DNA of 64,000 nucleotides, taken from Rhizaria sp. SCN 62-66 (taxonomy: Eukaryota > Rhizaria, unplaced). The DNA lies in the NCBI GenBank assembly GCA_001724265.1, contig MEDY01000036.1, positions 1 to 64,000 on the forward strand. The letters run 5' to 3'. The notes beneath the pieces are model-generated. The model searched no databases and was not told the DNA's origin. It saw only the letters and a list, made by a program, of their open reading frames with translations. Both the position numbers and the translations under genes were made by a program. Below, one piece after another: positions 1-11,682 of the stretch. The stretch's first letter is position 1. Each line of letters begins with the position of its first letter.

Positions 1-1
1 G

Positions 2-133
2 CTCAAGGAGAAGCTCTCCAAGCTCGAGGGTGCCAAGAAGTCCCTCGGCAAGTCCATCGATGGCCTCAAGTCTGTCGCCACCGGCAAGGAGGTCCCCGCC
101 TCGTTCATCGCCGAGGTCGAGAGCATGATCTAA
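2..133 (+). CDS. 3' end of an unrecognised protein (partial)
   Basis: The window opens inside a coding exon read in the frame starting at base 2 and ending with TAA at 131-133. The 43 visible residues are rich in Lys, Leu, Glu and Ser and look like an amphipathic helix (LKEKLSKLEGAKKSLGKSID) followed by a short tail ending in AEVESMI. Codons nearly all end in C or G, as in the neighbouring real genes, which supports the frame. The upstream part lies outside the window. I do not recognise the family; a small coiled-coil protein such as a prefoldin-like or cofactor-like chaperone is possible but unsupported. Confidence 0.7.
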   Translation, partial: LKEKLSKLEGAKKSLGKSIDGLKSVATGKEVPASFIAEVESMI

Positions 134-572
134 GTCAGCCAGTGGTCCCGTGACGACGACGACGATGACGGCGGCGAGTGATAACAGCTTGCAGTGGAGA
201 GAGATGGGGCAGGAGGAGTGTTGGTGGAGAATAACGACGAAGCCAGCCTTTCAACCTGAGATAGGCTTCGTTGACAGTGTGATGTTTTTGTTATTGCAAG
301 ATGATGAATACAAAACATATGATGTTGCATCTACGAATACGCTTGATTGTACTTAACGTAGTTGATTCATCGCTTTAAAACAAGAAAGGAATTCGTCACT
401 TGTATTGTGTGTTTGTCATATTTGGGCTTAGTTGTAAGATGGTTTGCTAAATAACGCATTTTGACAATATAGTCAGAGACAGCTTGAGCTAAAACAGTAT
501 GTTGCATTCCGCGCATCTCACGATGTGTTTATTCGACCTGGTTGCTCGGTGCGGCGTAGGTTTAGGACTTGC
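134..572. other. convergent 3' intergenic region
   Basis: This AT-richer spacer lies between the tail-to-tail ends of the partial gene and DIM1. It should hold both 3' UTRs. Short open frames here have no GC-rich codon bias and I take them as chance. Confidence 0.6.
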
Positions 573-1286
573 TTAGTACTTGTAGCGGGTCGAGTAGTCC
601 TTGGGAGACTCGACGAGACCACGGCCACGAACAGCGCCACTGTGGTGGTTGATCGTTGGCAGTCGTCAGAAACAACCCCGTTGAGCATCAATTGATTGTT
701 TGGTGGTGGGTAGAAAGTTGGGTGCAGTAGCCGTTTGGAGATGAAGAATGAAGGCCCATGATTCGTGAACAAAGCGTTGGAGAGTTGGAGAGAAAAAACA
801 AATAGAGAACACATGACACAATAACACACGTGAGCTGAAGCTGGCAGCGGTTGCGTTTGATTTGATAGTGTGAGACTGAAGGAAACATGAATGTGGGAAA
901 AGCTGGGACTAGTGGGCGACGTACCGGAAGACGACTTCGATGATATCAATAAGCTCCTGTGTGTCGTCCATGGGCCAGGTGATCTTGTTGTTGTCACCGG
1001 TGCCAAGGTCAATCATGATGTGCTTGTTGTTATAGAAAAACATTAGACTGAGGTTGTCCCAGAGCTCGTACATGTTATTGAAGTCGGGAACATCGGTGAT
1101 GTCGACGAGGTAGATGACGGCAAAGTTCTTCACTTGCTCGGAGATCTTGTACAGAGTCTCGTCCATAAGCATGCAGTCGGTGTCGTGGTCATGACCGAAG
1201 CGGATGACGACGACGCGCTCTTGCTCCGTCACGATGGCTTGGTCGACGGCCCAGCCCGACTCGAGGTGCGGCAGCATGTACGACAT
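573..1286 (-). CDS. DIM1: DIM1/TXNL4A, U5 snRNP thioredoxin-like 15-kDa protein
   Basis: Two exons, 1286-925 and 639-573, joined over a 285-nt intron (donor GTACGTC, acceptor CACAG) in phase 2, giving 142 residues and a TAA stop. The length equals the usual 142 of the family. The N-terminus MSYMLPHLESGWAVDQAI, the central VKNFAVIYLVDITDVPDFN and the C-terminal GRGLVESPKDYSTRYKY are near-identical to the conserved Dim1/Dib1/TXNL4A sequence. The protein is a core component of the U5 and U4/U6.U5 snRNPs, needed for spliceosome activation in the nucleus. It shares a 460-bp divergent promoter with HAT1. The intron separates the last 22 residues, so the unspliced frame would end early at a TAG inside the intron; the highly conserved C-terminal exon makes splicing certain. 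It is one of the most conserved genes here and a good anchor for the splice rules. Confidence 0.97.
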
Positions 1287-1746
1287 CGTGGAGTGTGGAT
1301 TTAGCTAGCAAGTGGCTGTTGCAGACGCAATAAAAAGAAGTTCAAGCTCCTAAAAAAGGATAAAAGCGCGGGGTAGCGTGGTGTATCCGTAGACGGACGG
1401 GTTGGGACAGTAGGCAATCACATTATTCAACGGACGTCAACAGCTCTCTCGCGCTCCGTCCCGCGATTCTGTACCACCACTTGGCCTGTTCTTGAGCTTT
1501 CGTGAGTTGCAGAGCACTCTATATAGAGTATTCGAGATATGTTATTTATATATTCGACTGAAGTTGCGCGCGTATACCAATTAACTAAATCATATTTCTA
1601 TTTGACGATACATGTCGCTGGTCCCGAGCTCTTTCTTGCGTCCTCGTCGCTTTCGCGCCTATCTTCCTGCTCTACTTCTGACCTCGTTGACGCTTCACCA
1701 CTTTTGTATAATTACTACGACGCTGCACTAACTCGATTTTAGACAC
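1287..1746. promoter_or_regulatory. divergent promoter region DIM1/HAT1
   Basis: The 460 bp between two divergent start codons contain no convincing coding sequence and should carry both promoters and 5' UTRs. A TATA-centred palindrome sits at its midpoint (separate entry). Confidence 0.6.
1516..1529. promoter_or_regulatory. 14-bp TATA-centred palindrome
   Basis: ACTCTATATAGAGT is a perfect inverted repeat with no loop. Its centre is about 236 bp from the DIM1 ATG and about 224 bp from the HAT1 ATG, so it is almost exactly central in the divergent intergenic region. A symmetric TATA element could serve both genes; that role is inferred. Confidence 0.45.
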
Positions 1747-4700
1747 ATGTCCGACGCGCCCGGCTTTGTTCGTGACGCTAGCGTGACGTCCCTGTCGCAC
1801 GCACCGCTACTCTATGACCCCGCTGTTGCAGCCTCAGTCGCAGCCGCTGCCCCTCCGCTCTCCGTCGTCGTCCCTGGCGCCACCCCAGCCTCGTACGTTG
1901 CCCTGCCGACTGCTGCAGATCACTCCGCAGCATTGGGCGCCCAATTTGGCTCTACCCCGTCTGTGATCACCTTTGGTTCCGCGCCGCCGTCGCATCTCGC
2001 AGCACACCACGCACACGCAGCCGCCGCCGCCGCCGCTGCCGCCGCCGCGCACGCGCACGCCCACGCTGCAGGGCGGCTAAACTCAGACTCCGCGGCCATG
2101 CTCGACCTTTTGCTTGCCCCCGTCAACACGAGCGCGGCGGGCAAGCCGATCGCCGGCATCACCCTGCCCAGCAACGTTGTTGTCACAGCTAACATCCCCA
2201 CTAGCAGCGGCAGCAGTAGCAGCAACAGCGCCGACGACGGTGCCGGTCGCTCCGGCGCCGCTGTTTCTTTTAGCACGGGCGCGGGCGCGTCCAGCTTTCT
2301 GCGCGTGTGGCGGTGCGCGCAGTGCGGGCACGCCTTCGCCTCCGAGGCGGCCTACGCCGCACACACGCCCGCAGGCACGGGCTGCCAGACGCGCAAGGTG
2401 CCGCGCGCGCGCCGCCGCACGGCGATGCAGGCGCACTTCCCCGACTCGGTGTACACGGCGCTGATGGAGCCCGACAGCGATGACGAGGCCCCCGCGCCCG
2501 CCTTCACCACCACCGCGCAGCACAACGCTGCCGCAACCGCCGCTGCGACCACCCCCGGCTCCGGCTGTGGCGCTGTCTCTGGCGCGAGCGCGGGCGCGGA
2601 CGCAGCGTCTGCGGCCAAGTCCGCCGCGATTGCCGCGACCGCCGCGCTGGAGGACGCCGCAGATTACGAGGACGAGTGCGACGGCGACGCGACCACGACT
2701 GCCACGACGCGCGTCAACGCGCGCGCCGCCATGGGCGTGCCCATCTTCACCGCGTTCCCGCAGTCGGCCGCCTCCGTGGGCCCGGGTGCCAGCGCGGGCT
2801 CCGGCTCGGGCTCGGGCGCGGGGTCGTCCTCGTCGTCCTCGCTGTCTGGCGCCGCCGCCGTGGCCGCAAGCGCGCTCGCGATCATGCCCTCGGTCGCGTC
2901 CGCGGCGCTGGCGGGCGCGGCCGCCGCGGGCAACGCCGTGTACACGCACGCCTTCGCGCCTCCCGCGGCGACGTTTGCGGCCGCGGCGGCTGCGGCCCCG
3001 CCCGCGCCGCTGCCATCGCTCGCGAGCCGCGCGGGCGTGACCGTGGGCGCTGTCACGGCGGCCAAGAGGGCCAAGTTCGCCGCCGAGCATGACAGCGCTG
3101 TGGCCGCGACACTCGCTGTCGACGCGCTCGTCGCGCTTGCGGTGCCGAACAATAGCCACAACAAGAGTGCGGGCACTAGCACAGGCTCTGCTGTGGGTGG
3201 CGTCACTGTCAATACTGGCATCAGTCCGAACACCGCGAACTCAAGTCACAAGAGCTTGTCGTCGTCGTCGTCATCGTCGCCGTTGGCGGGCGCGCATCCT
3301 GTGTTGGTGACCGTGAGCACCCCCGCTGTTCTAACTCAAGCCGCCACCGAGGCCCTCGCCCAGGCGCACTCATCGCTCGCTGCCGCGTCCGTGGCTTCCG
3401 CGTCCGTGGCTTCCGCCGCGCTGGCCGCCGCGGCGCCGGCCTCGGCCACGGCGTCCGCGGCGGCCGCGCTGGGCGGCGTGTCGGCGGCGGGCGCGGCGCA
3501 TGGTCAGGCGCTCGGGCTTGGGCTCGGCCACGGCGTCAACGGCGACGTGCTGACCGCGGGCGCGTTGCTCATGTCGCAGTACGGCTCCGTGGCCGCGGGC
3601 GGCGCCGGCGACGAGGAGGACGAGCTGTCGGAGCAGGAGGCTGAGCTCGCACAGGTACGTGTCCGGTTTTGAACAACAACAAACCAGAAAGCAACGTTTA
3701 ATTTATTGCACATTACCAATCCAATGGCGTAATTATCAGCGCACTTGTCTGTATTTCATTCGATTTCTTTAGTTATTTTGAATCTTACCATCACGCGTTA
3801 TGATCTTTCAAACATCTTTGCTACTCTTTGCAACCACAGGACCCATTTAGTGTCCCTGCCGCCAAGGCCATCCACCTCCGCTTCGTGTCCACCGAGGCCG
3901 ACATTACCGGCGCCAAGGCCGCTTTTGCGCCCACCTACACGCACCAGCTGTTCGAGAACGAGTACATCAGCGGCTTCCGCGGCGCCTCGGTAGACTTGTT
4001 CTTCACCGCGGGCTCGCTCGATGCCTTTTTCCAGCTCCGCTTCCGCGAGCCGCGCAACCCGGGGCTGATCAACAGCGGCGTCGTCGGCTGCGACGCCGTT
4101 GCCAGCGCGGCCGCGCTCGCCGCCGGCACCACCGCCAGCGAGCAGCAGCAGCAGCAGCTGTCGACGTACGTCCCGCTCTCGGTCACCGGCAACAGCGCCG
4201 TCAACAGCGCCCGGGCCGCGGCGCTCGCCGCCGCCGCCGCTGCGGGGCCAGACGGCCGCACTGTCGTCGTCGGCAAGAGCGCGAGCGACCCCGTCGGCGC
4301 CGCCGCGCTCGCCGCCGCCGCGACCGCCGCCTCTGCCGCCGCCGCCGCCCCTGCGACAAGCGCCAGCAGCAGCAACAGCAGCAGCAGCGGTGGCGGTGCG
4401 GGCGCGGGAGCGGGCTCCGGCAACGTGCGCGCAAGTCGTTCAGCCACAGTCGCCGCGAACAATAGCACCAACAGCAACGGCAGCTCTGGCGCTGACAGCG
4501 CGGCGGCGGAGAGCGGCGTCAGCGCGAGCGGCAGCGGCGCCGTGGCGGTCGACGTGTCGCGGGCGCTGACGACCGACGCGCACGGCCACGCGTCCCTGGC
4601 CGCGATCACCACCACCAAGGACCTGCTGCAAGCCACCGTTGCCGCCGCGGTTACGCCGGGGCTCACAGTCGCTGACGTGCCACTGCCCAGCGCCGCCGTG

Positions 4701-6347
4701 GCTCCCACGCCCACCAGCGCCTCCGCCGCCGCCGCTGCGGCCGCCGCGGCCGCAGCCGCGACCGCCGCGGCTGCCGCGTCTGTCGCCGCCAACACCACAA
4801 GCAGTGCTAGCGGCGGCGGCAGCAAGGCGAGTGCGACGCCGATTACGGCCGCGCCGACCGCGGCTGCGGCTGCAGCGGCGGCCGCGGCGGCTGCCGCCGG
4901 GCACGGACCCTCTGCCGCTGCTGCTGCCGCCAGCGCTGCCGCCATTGCTGCCGCCGCGGCCGGCGGCTACGTTGCGCCCCCGCCGCGCGTTGTTGACCTG
5001 ACTGCGGAGGAGGTGCTTGAGAAGTTCAGAGCGAAATTCCCCGCATCTGCGGTCGTGGACAGCATGGCCGAGTTCAAGCATAAGGTGGCCGAGACGCCGA
5101 CGACCTTCACCCCGCCCGGGACCATCATCCACTCGTACTCTGTCCCCTCTGTCGGTACGCACAACTTACTAAGCAATGACTTCAGTTTTTGTTGATGTTT
5201 CTTTCTGATCTGTTAGTCTTGAAAATTAATTGGTATCTTGAGGGTCTATTTTGTTACACCTGTTTTTGTCACATCACATGTCACTGTTCATATTTTTTTT
5301 TTTCCCGGTGCGTTTGCTATGCAGACCACATGCACAAGGGCCACCGCGTCGAGTATTCGTATCACGTTTTCCACGGCCGCTTTAACGATCCCGCGGTGCG
5401 TGACTACCACGAGCGACTGCAATTTTTCCTGCTCATGTTCATCGACCGCTCATCGTTCATCGACGCCGAAGACCTCGTTTGGGAAGTGCTGGTGACATTC
5501 GAGAAGGCGTACAACAGGGGCACACAGGAGGTATGTCTTCGTGCAGATTTCTCTATTTGCAATAATTCTTCTCTTATTTATGTACTTAAACGGAATGTGA
5601 TTCACTTTCTCATCTTGTGTATTACACATTTGTTTTATGGTATGTAGACCGTCTGGCGTGTCGTTGGTTACACCACGCTGTACACTTTCCTCAGCTACCC
5701 CCACGGCGAGAAGCTGCGTCTGTCACAGATCATCATTTTCCCCACGTTCCAGCGCCAGGGCCACGGCCAACAGCTACTCAACTGCGTTTACGCTGAGGCT
5801 GAGAAGAGGAACGTTGTGGAACTCAATATTGAGGATCCCGCCGTCGGTAAGTCAACTCCTCTCTGAACCTACGCTTGATGCCATAATTATCATTGCTCAA
5901 CTTATAATTCTACCGTTTTTAGCAATCAAATGGATCATCTAACATTCTTGATGTGTTTCTTCGTTTGATTGCTTGTCCATCATCTTAGGTTTCCAAGCGT
6001 TGCGCGACCTGACGGACGTGACCCGCGCCCGCGAGCGCGGCTACTTCATCACGCCCACCCCCTGGTCCGCCAAGCTGGGCGAGACGGTTCGCGCCGCGCT
6101 GCGCTGCACCATCGGGCAGGTGCGCCGCGTGCACGACATCTGCTCGCTGGCCACCATGGATCCGCGCAGCGAGAGCGACTACAAGGCCTTCCGCCTCGAC
6201 CTCAAGCGCCGGCTGCTCAAGAAGTACGAGGAGGAGCTCTCGGTGTACAGCGACGACCCGGAGGCGCGGAAGGCCGCGCTGCACGAGAAGTATCTCAAGG
6301 TCACCGCCGCGTACAGGGATGTGCTCCGCAAGGCGCGCTTGCGGTGA
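1747..6347 (+). CDS. HAT1: histone acetyltransferase type B catalytic subunit with Ala-rich extension and zinc finger
   Basis: Five exons: 1747-3654, 3840-5154, 5325-5530, 5648-5846 and 5989-6347 (TGA), joined in matching phases to give 1,328 residues, about three times the usual length. HAT1 acetylates newly made histone H4 (K5/K12) with a type B partner. Residues 637 to about 715 and 1019 to the end carry the conserved HAT1 fold: THQLFENEYISGF, DYHERLQFFLLMF, the acetyl-CoA loop FQRQGHGQQLL and the acidic active-site pair in NIEDPA. Residues 1-636 are an Ala/Ser-rich extension with one C2HC finger near residues 187-215 (C-x2-C-x12-H-x6-C). A second insert of about 300 Ala-rich residues splits the N-terminal domain where relatives have a short acidic loop. 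Introns are 117-185 nt. The extension is joined to the HAT1 core by a clean phase-0 intron, so I treat it as one gene; transcript data would settle this. Confidence 0.93.
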
Positions 6348-7092
6348 AAAATGAAGGACGACAATTGTGCGATGCAGTGAGCGACAGAGCATGTCACAGT
6401 AGTGGACACAAATGCACGGCGTAATGATTTATTGAGTGCATTGGTGTCGATGTAGACATGGCCAACTGAGTCTACTTTCGTGAGTGTGCTGTTTACTGAG
6501 CTGTTCTGTGATCAATAAAGATAGCTTCTTAAGTTGCACTGGGTAAAAATAATGTTTTTATTCAACGTAGAACAGGTTCTGTCACTACTTATACACAGTC
6601 GGGTGCGTTAGGCGTTTGTATCAAAATGAGGTTAATCGACAATGAAAAAACAACAAAGTAAAGCAAAGCAAAAGCAAACTAGGTTATCATGAGCAAAAAG
6701 ATCCTTCATTGAGTCCATATTTAGACGAAACAAATAGAACGCTATCATACTAGGATGTTATCATTAGTTGCAAACAAAACAATGGACCTGGATGTTGTTC
6801 CAAACAGAAAAGTGAGTAGTAATCGGAGTTTGTAGTAGCGGTCGTCGTCGACTAACTGCTACGGAGAAATGTACATGAACGTCGATGTTTAAGAATCGCA
6901 CGTGCTTAAAATGTAAACAAAGTGGATGAAAAGACATAAGAAATAACTGTCAACGCGCAAACAACAGTAACAACAATTATAAGTAGAAGAGTCAAATTAT
7001 GTCTTACGAGTCACCTCTGAATTATATATAAAAAGGCCACCATACGCATCACTTTGTCAAGACGACCAGAATTCAACTTGTCGTTTAGTTCC
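6348..7092. other. convergent 3' intergenic region
   Basis: AT-rich spacer between the 3' ends of HAT1 and the TBC gene. A canonical AATAAA at 6514-6519 lies about 170 bp beyond the HAT1 stop and could be its polyadenylation signal. No coding sequence is supported. Confidence 0.5.
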
Positions 7093-10000
7093 TTAGTACG
7101 CGGCCTCCGAGTTCTCCAGCTGCTTGGCTACAAAGGCGGTCTGCGCGATGAGCTAGCGCTGCAGCTCGGGTTCAATGCGCCCGCGCCACTTCTGGATCTT
7201 GGCGTGTGTAAGGTAGCACGGCGCGGTGTGCGCCGTGGTCATGAGCGCGTCGCAGTCGATGGCGCGCGCCGGGAGCGCGGAGAGGAAGACGAAGACGTCC
7301 CCGGGCGTGGAGAGCGCGAGCACGTCGGGCGTGGCCAGGTGCAGCAGTGCTAGCGCGGTGCGGAAGAGCACGGCTGTGTTGCCCTCGGCCAGCATGACGT
7401 CCCAGACGCGGAAGGCCGACTCAGGGGGCAGGATGTCAACGTAGAGACACAGGAACCACGGCAGGCAGATGACGGCGATGTCGACGTTGAGCGCGCGGAG
7501 GTGATCCGCCAGCACCGGGAGCCGCTTGCCGACGTAGACCGAGAGCACGCGCATGTCGGTGCGCACGTCAAGCATCGACGGCGAGTAGTAGTCTGCAGGG
7601 ACGACCGTGGACAACAGCTGGTCAAGCATCCAGAAGGCGCGCTCCTCGGAGTAGAAGAGCAGCAGCGCGGCGGTGATGATGTTCATGCTCTGGCAGTAGC
7701 CGATGCGCGGGTGCTTAAACGAGAACACGGCCAGCACGTTGGTCAGCATCGCCATCCCGTGGTCGGAGCGGAACAGCGGTCGGTGCTGCATCGTGCGCTT
7801 GACGTCCTTCTCGATTTCCTTCTGCGACTTGGTGGGGTGAAACGTGAGCTGCCAGAGACACGTCTCGTAGTAGTCGCTGTGCTCCTGCCGCAGCACGGCC
7901 GCGTCGGCCAGCGCCTCCCACGCCAGCGGGCGCGCCGCGACGGGGATGCCGCGCTGCACGAGCCGCAGCCCCTTCGTGGAGCGCAGGCGGGCCGCGAAAG
8001 ACGCCAGCGCGCGCTCGTCGGGCTCGGAGTCGGAGTTTGCGGCCGCGGCGGGCACGCCGTGGAGCATCTGCCCGCGCGCACCCCAGTCCGCGGGCAACCC
8101 GCAGCCGGCGGCGAGGTCCGCCCACGCGGGCTGCACGGCCAGGCGCGACATGGCGTAGTCTTCGCGCCAGGTCGAGTACTGGATCGGCGATACGTCGCTG
8201 CCGAGCGAGGTCCGCGGCAGCGAGACGCTGCCGCGGCCGCCCAGCTCGGGCGGCATCGACAGCGAGCCCCCACTGGCGATGAGCGCCGTGCTGATGTTGG
8301 CCTCGCTCGCGCTGGCGTTGCCAGAGCTGGAGTGGGAGGGCGAGAGAGTGGTAGGACTCACGGCGGCCGGGGCTGACGACGGCGGCGGCGGCGGGCGCGA
8401 CGGCATCACCGAGTACGCCCGCTTCTGCTGCTGCTGCTGCTGACTGGTCTGAGGCGGCGGCGGCGGCGGTGTGACCGTGGACATGAGGCGCTGCGGGGGC
8501 GCAGACGGTGGCGGCGGCCGCTGCGGCGGGGGCTGCCGCGGCAACGCATTGTCACTTGCACCGGCGCTGGCACTGGCGTTGGCGTTGGCGGCGGCAGCGG
8601 CGGCGGCGATGGCTGCGGCCGACGGCGGCGGCGGGGGCAGGACCGACCCGCGGTGCTGCATTTGCTGCTGACTGGGGGAGGCCGCTACAGAGGGGCCAGT
8701 GCTCGCGGTGCCGTTGGCGCCAGTGAGGACAGACGGGGGGCGGTGCGCGGGCGGCGGGGGCCGGGGGGACACCGCGCCGCTGGCGCTGGCGTTGGTGGGG
8801 CTTAAGACGCTGCCGCGGGAGGCGAGGTGTGGCGGCGGCGGCGGCGGCGGCACGCTCGAGCCCGCACTGGCGCCCGCGCCGGCGCTGGGCGGGGGGAAGA
8901 AGGACGCGGCACCGCTGGCGCTGCTCGCGGCCGCGTTGGTGCTTGCGGCGGCGTTGTTCGAGGGCGAGACGTAGGAGGCCGGGGACAGGGCCATGTGGGG
9001 CGGTGGCGCCAGCGAGGCGTGCGCCGTGGGCAGCGCGGTCGGCGAGCCTGCGATGTTCGCAATGAAAATAAATGCAGAGAAATATGCTCAGTGAGATTGA
9101 TCCAAGATATCATTGAATGATACGAATGAAAAACAAATTAGAAAACATGAACAACAAAAACACACACACGGTAATTACAGGATGATGGCGACATTCACGT
9201 CTAAAAAGTAAGATGAAAGAATTATATGTTGTGTCGATATCGTACCTGGAGGGGACCAGTCGCGGCCGCCATAGTAGTCGTCGTCGTCGTCATCCTCGTC
9301 GTCGTCGTCGCTGCCGCCAGCGCCGTTGCCGCCTCTGCCGTCCTCGGCATCGCCGTTGACTGACGACGCGCGGGTGAAGGTATACGAAGCATCATAGGGC
9401 AGAAACGACTCCGGGAGACCGCCGTCGCCGTCGTCGTCGTCGAAGCCGCCGTCCTCGTCCTCGTCCTCCTCCTGCTCCGGCGCAGCGCCGGCGGCGTCGC
9501 CGCTGTCCGTCTGCTGCGACGAGCTCGCGGTGGCAGCGCTGGCGCCGGGCGGGGGCGCGAAGGGGGGCGGCGGGGGACGCGCGCTGGCGCCGCTGCTGCC
9601 GCCAGCCGAGGGAGCGGGGGGCGAGAAGGGCGGCGGGGGCAGGCCGAGCGTGGGGACCGTCACGCTGCCGCGAGGCACCGCGCTTGCGCTCACAGGCGCC
9701 GTCGCCGTCGCCGTCGTGCCCGCGCTTGCGTTGGCGTCGGTGGGGCTGGCGTCCTGGGCGGCGTCGTCAGCAAAGCGCACGACCTTCTTGCCTCTGCGGC
9801 TGCCGGTGCGGCCCGCGAGCGAGCCGAACACGCCCGTGCCTAACCGCGCGTACGGCGCCGCGGCGGGCTGCTGCTGTTGCTGCTGTTCCGACTGAGCATG
9901 TTGTGGCTGGGATTGGGCAGCTGATAAAGGGGGCGGCGCGGGAGCGCTCTTGCCTGCACCCACACTGGTACTGGTACTGGCACTGACGCTGCTCAAGCTC

Positions 10001-10755
10001 GACGCGGGCATGCCATACTTGGCCACCTGCGACTGCGACGCGGCTGCCGACGAAGAGGACGATGCAGAGGACGGGGAGGATGTTGCGAATCGCGTGATGA
10101 GCGCGGCGACGCACACGGAGCCCGGCACAGGGGGCCGGACGGGGGCGGGGGGCCGGGCGCTGCCGGGCGCGTACGCCGGCGTCGGCGGCGGCGGAATCGG
10201 CACCGCTGGCGCCACGGGCGGCCGCGGGCCCACTGAGCTCGCAGTCGTGAAGCTAGAGCTATAGCTAGAGTTGGCACTGGGACCCTTGGACAAACAGTTG
10301 TTACTGCTGCTGCTGCTGCCATTGCTGTTGGTGGCGAACGGGCGCGGAGCCGGCGCCGCGGGGGCCGCCGGCTGCGCGCCGTTGTAACTCACAGTGCTCG
10401 CGGCCGCAGCGCTGGAGCTCGCGGCAGCCGGGGACGGGGGCAGCGGCGCGGCGAGGCGCGGGGCCGCGCGCGCGGGCCCCGACGGCAGCGGCACCTGCGG
10501 CGGGTGACCCCGGCCGCTGCCCCCCGCGGCGGCCGCGGCGGCGGGCGCGTACGAGAGCCCGTAGTCGTAGTCGCTCACGGGGGCGCGCAGCAGCGTGCGG
10601 TGGCGCGCGGCCGAGGGCACGACGCGCCCGTTCACGGCGTTGGCGCCAGAGCTAGAGCTGGCGTTGACGCTGGCACCGGAGCTGGCGCCGGGAGGGAGGT
10701 TAGCACCGGCGCCGCTGCTGTTGGTGCTGAGCTGAGACCGGTTAACATTGTTGTT

Positions 10756-10786
<31 letters not shown>

Positions 10787-11682
10787 CCAGCCGCGGTGGA
10801 ATTAGTGCTGAGCGTCGAGCCCGCCCCCGCAGACGCAGAGCCGGCGCCTCGCTGCGACGCGGCGCTGGCGGCGGCGACGGTCTGCTGCTGCGAGGGCGTC
10901 CACGCCGTGCGCGCACCGGTTGTGAAATGCTTGAGACAGAGCCCCGCGGTGGCGGCGCGCAGCGCGCAGCCGACCGAGGCGCAGCGCTGCGCCGCCGCCG
11001 CGGGTGACGGAGCGGCCGAGGCGGGCGCGGGCAGCGGCGACCGCGGGGCAGTGCCCGCCGCGCCCGTGCGGAAGACCGCGTTGCCCCCGCTCCCGCTCGC
11101 GCTAGCACCCGCACTGGCGCTTGCGCTGCTCGAGGCGTTGGGGGTGACTGTGACGGTAACGGTGCCGCCGCTGCCGAAGCGCGAGGGCGCCGGCTTGGAC
11201 GGCGACGGCGGCGGCCCCGCGGCGGCGGACGCGCTCGTGCCAAAGTTCGAGTTCGCGGAGCCCGCGCCGGAGCCGGAGCCCGAGGCGGAGGCGGGGTTGG
11301 TGGGCAGGGCCGAGTCGGGGCGCGGGCGGCGCGGCGCCTCAGAGGCCGGGGGCTGGGCCTTGGCGCCAGCGCCGCCGCCTGCACCCGCGCCGACGGCCGT
11401 ACTGGGGTTCGCGTGCGTGGCAAAGGTGGACGAGTGGCCCGGCGCCGCGCTGGAGGGAGACGCCGCGTGCGCAGGGGACGCGGCCGAGGAGGCAGTGTTG
11501 TTGCGAGGGGAGAAGGCGTCTGTGTGGCGGAAGTTTGTGAACGTGGGGGACATGGTGGACTCCTGGCGACGAATGTCGCGGATGCGGAGGTTCCGGAGGT
11601 CCGAGAGAGGTTGGCCAGAATTCTTGGCGTTGGCAGCGGCGGCCGCAGCTTCGAAGATGTTAATGCGGGTGTGAAGGTCCAT
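7093..11682 (-). CDS. TBC-domain Rab GTPase-activating protein with in-frame TAG
   Basis: Two exons, 11682-9246 and 9047-7093, joined over a 198-nt intron (GTACGAT...CGCAG, phase 1), 1,463 residues. I start at the first ATG (MDLHTRINIFEAA). A long Ser/Ala/Pro-rich region, with poly-Asn and polyproline tracts, precedes a TBC domain at about 1160-1395. Both catalytic fingers are present: IEKDVKRT matches IxxDxxRT and GYCQSMN carries the YxQ glutamine, so it should be an active Rab GAP. Near residues 230-255 a small Cys/His motif (CASVGCALRAATAGLCLKH) resembles short zinc-binding repeats. In the standard code the frame ends at TAG (codon 1444, 7155-7153), but the same frame continues for 19 well-biased codons (LIAQTAFVAKQLENSEAAY) to TAA at 7095-7093. 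I annotate the longer form. The target Rab is unknown. Confidence 0.9.
7153..7155 (-). other. in-frame TAG codon in the TBC gene
   Basis: Context CGC-TAG-CTC on the minus strand. Nineteen sense codons with the local GC-ending bias follow before TAA. I interpret it as a sense codon (residue unknown, Leu or Gln the leading options). Confidence 0.7.
10747..10788. repeat. TTG-type trinucleotide run encoding poly-Asn
   Basis: Repeated ttg/ttattg on the plus strand reads as a run of Asn codons in the TBC protein. It is an in-frame simple repeat that could vary in length between strains. Confidence 0.7.

Noticed and set aside
913-921. DIM1 ending at a TAG just after the first exon
   Set aside because: That TAG is inside an intron: the conserved C-terminal exon at 639-573 joins in the correct phase and restores the family length of 142.
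2083-3159. Long antisense and alternate-frame open frames opposite the Ala-rich exons (also in 4440-5162, 10632-11714, 16057-17550 and 37135-38283)
   Set aside because: They are Arg/Gly/Pro/Ala-rich mirror translations of GC-rich coding DNA with no motifs, overlapping genes supported by homology or splicing.
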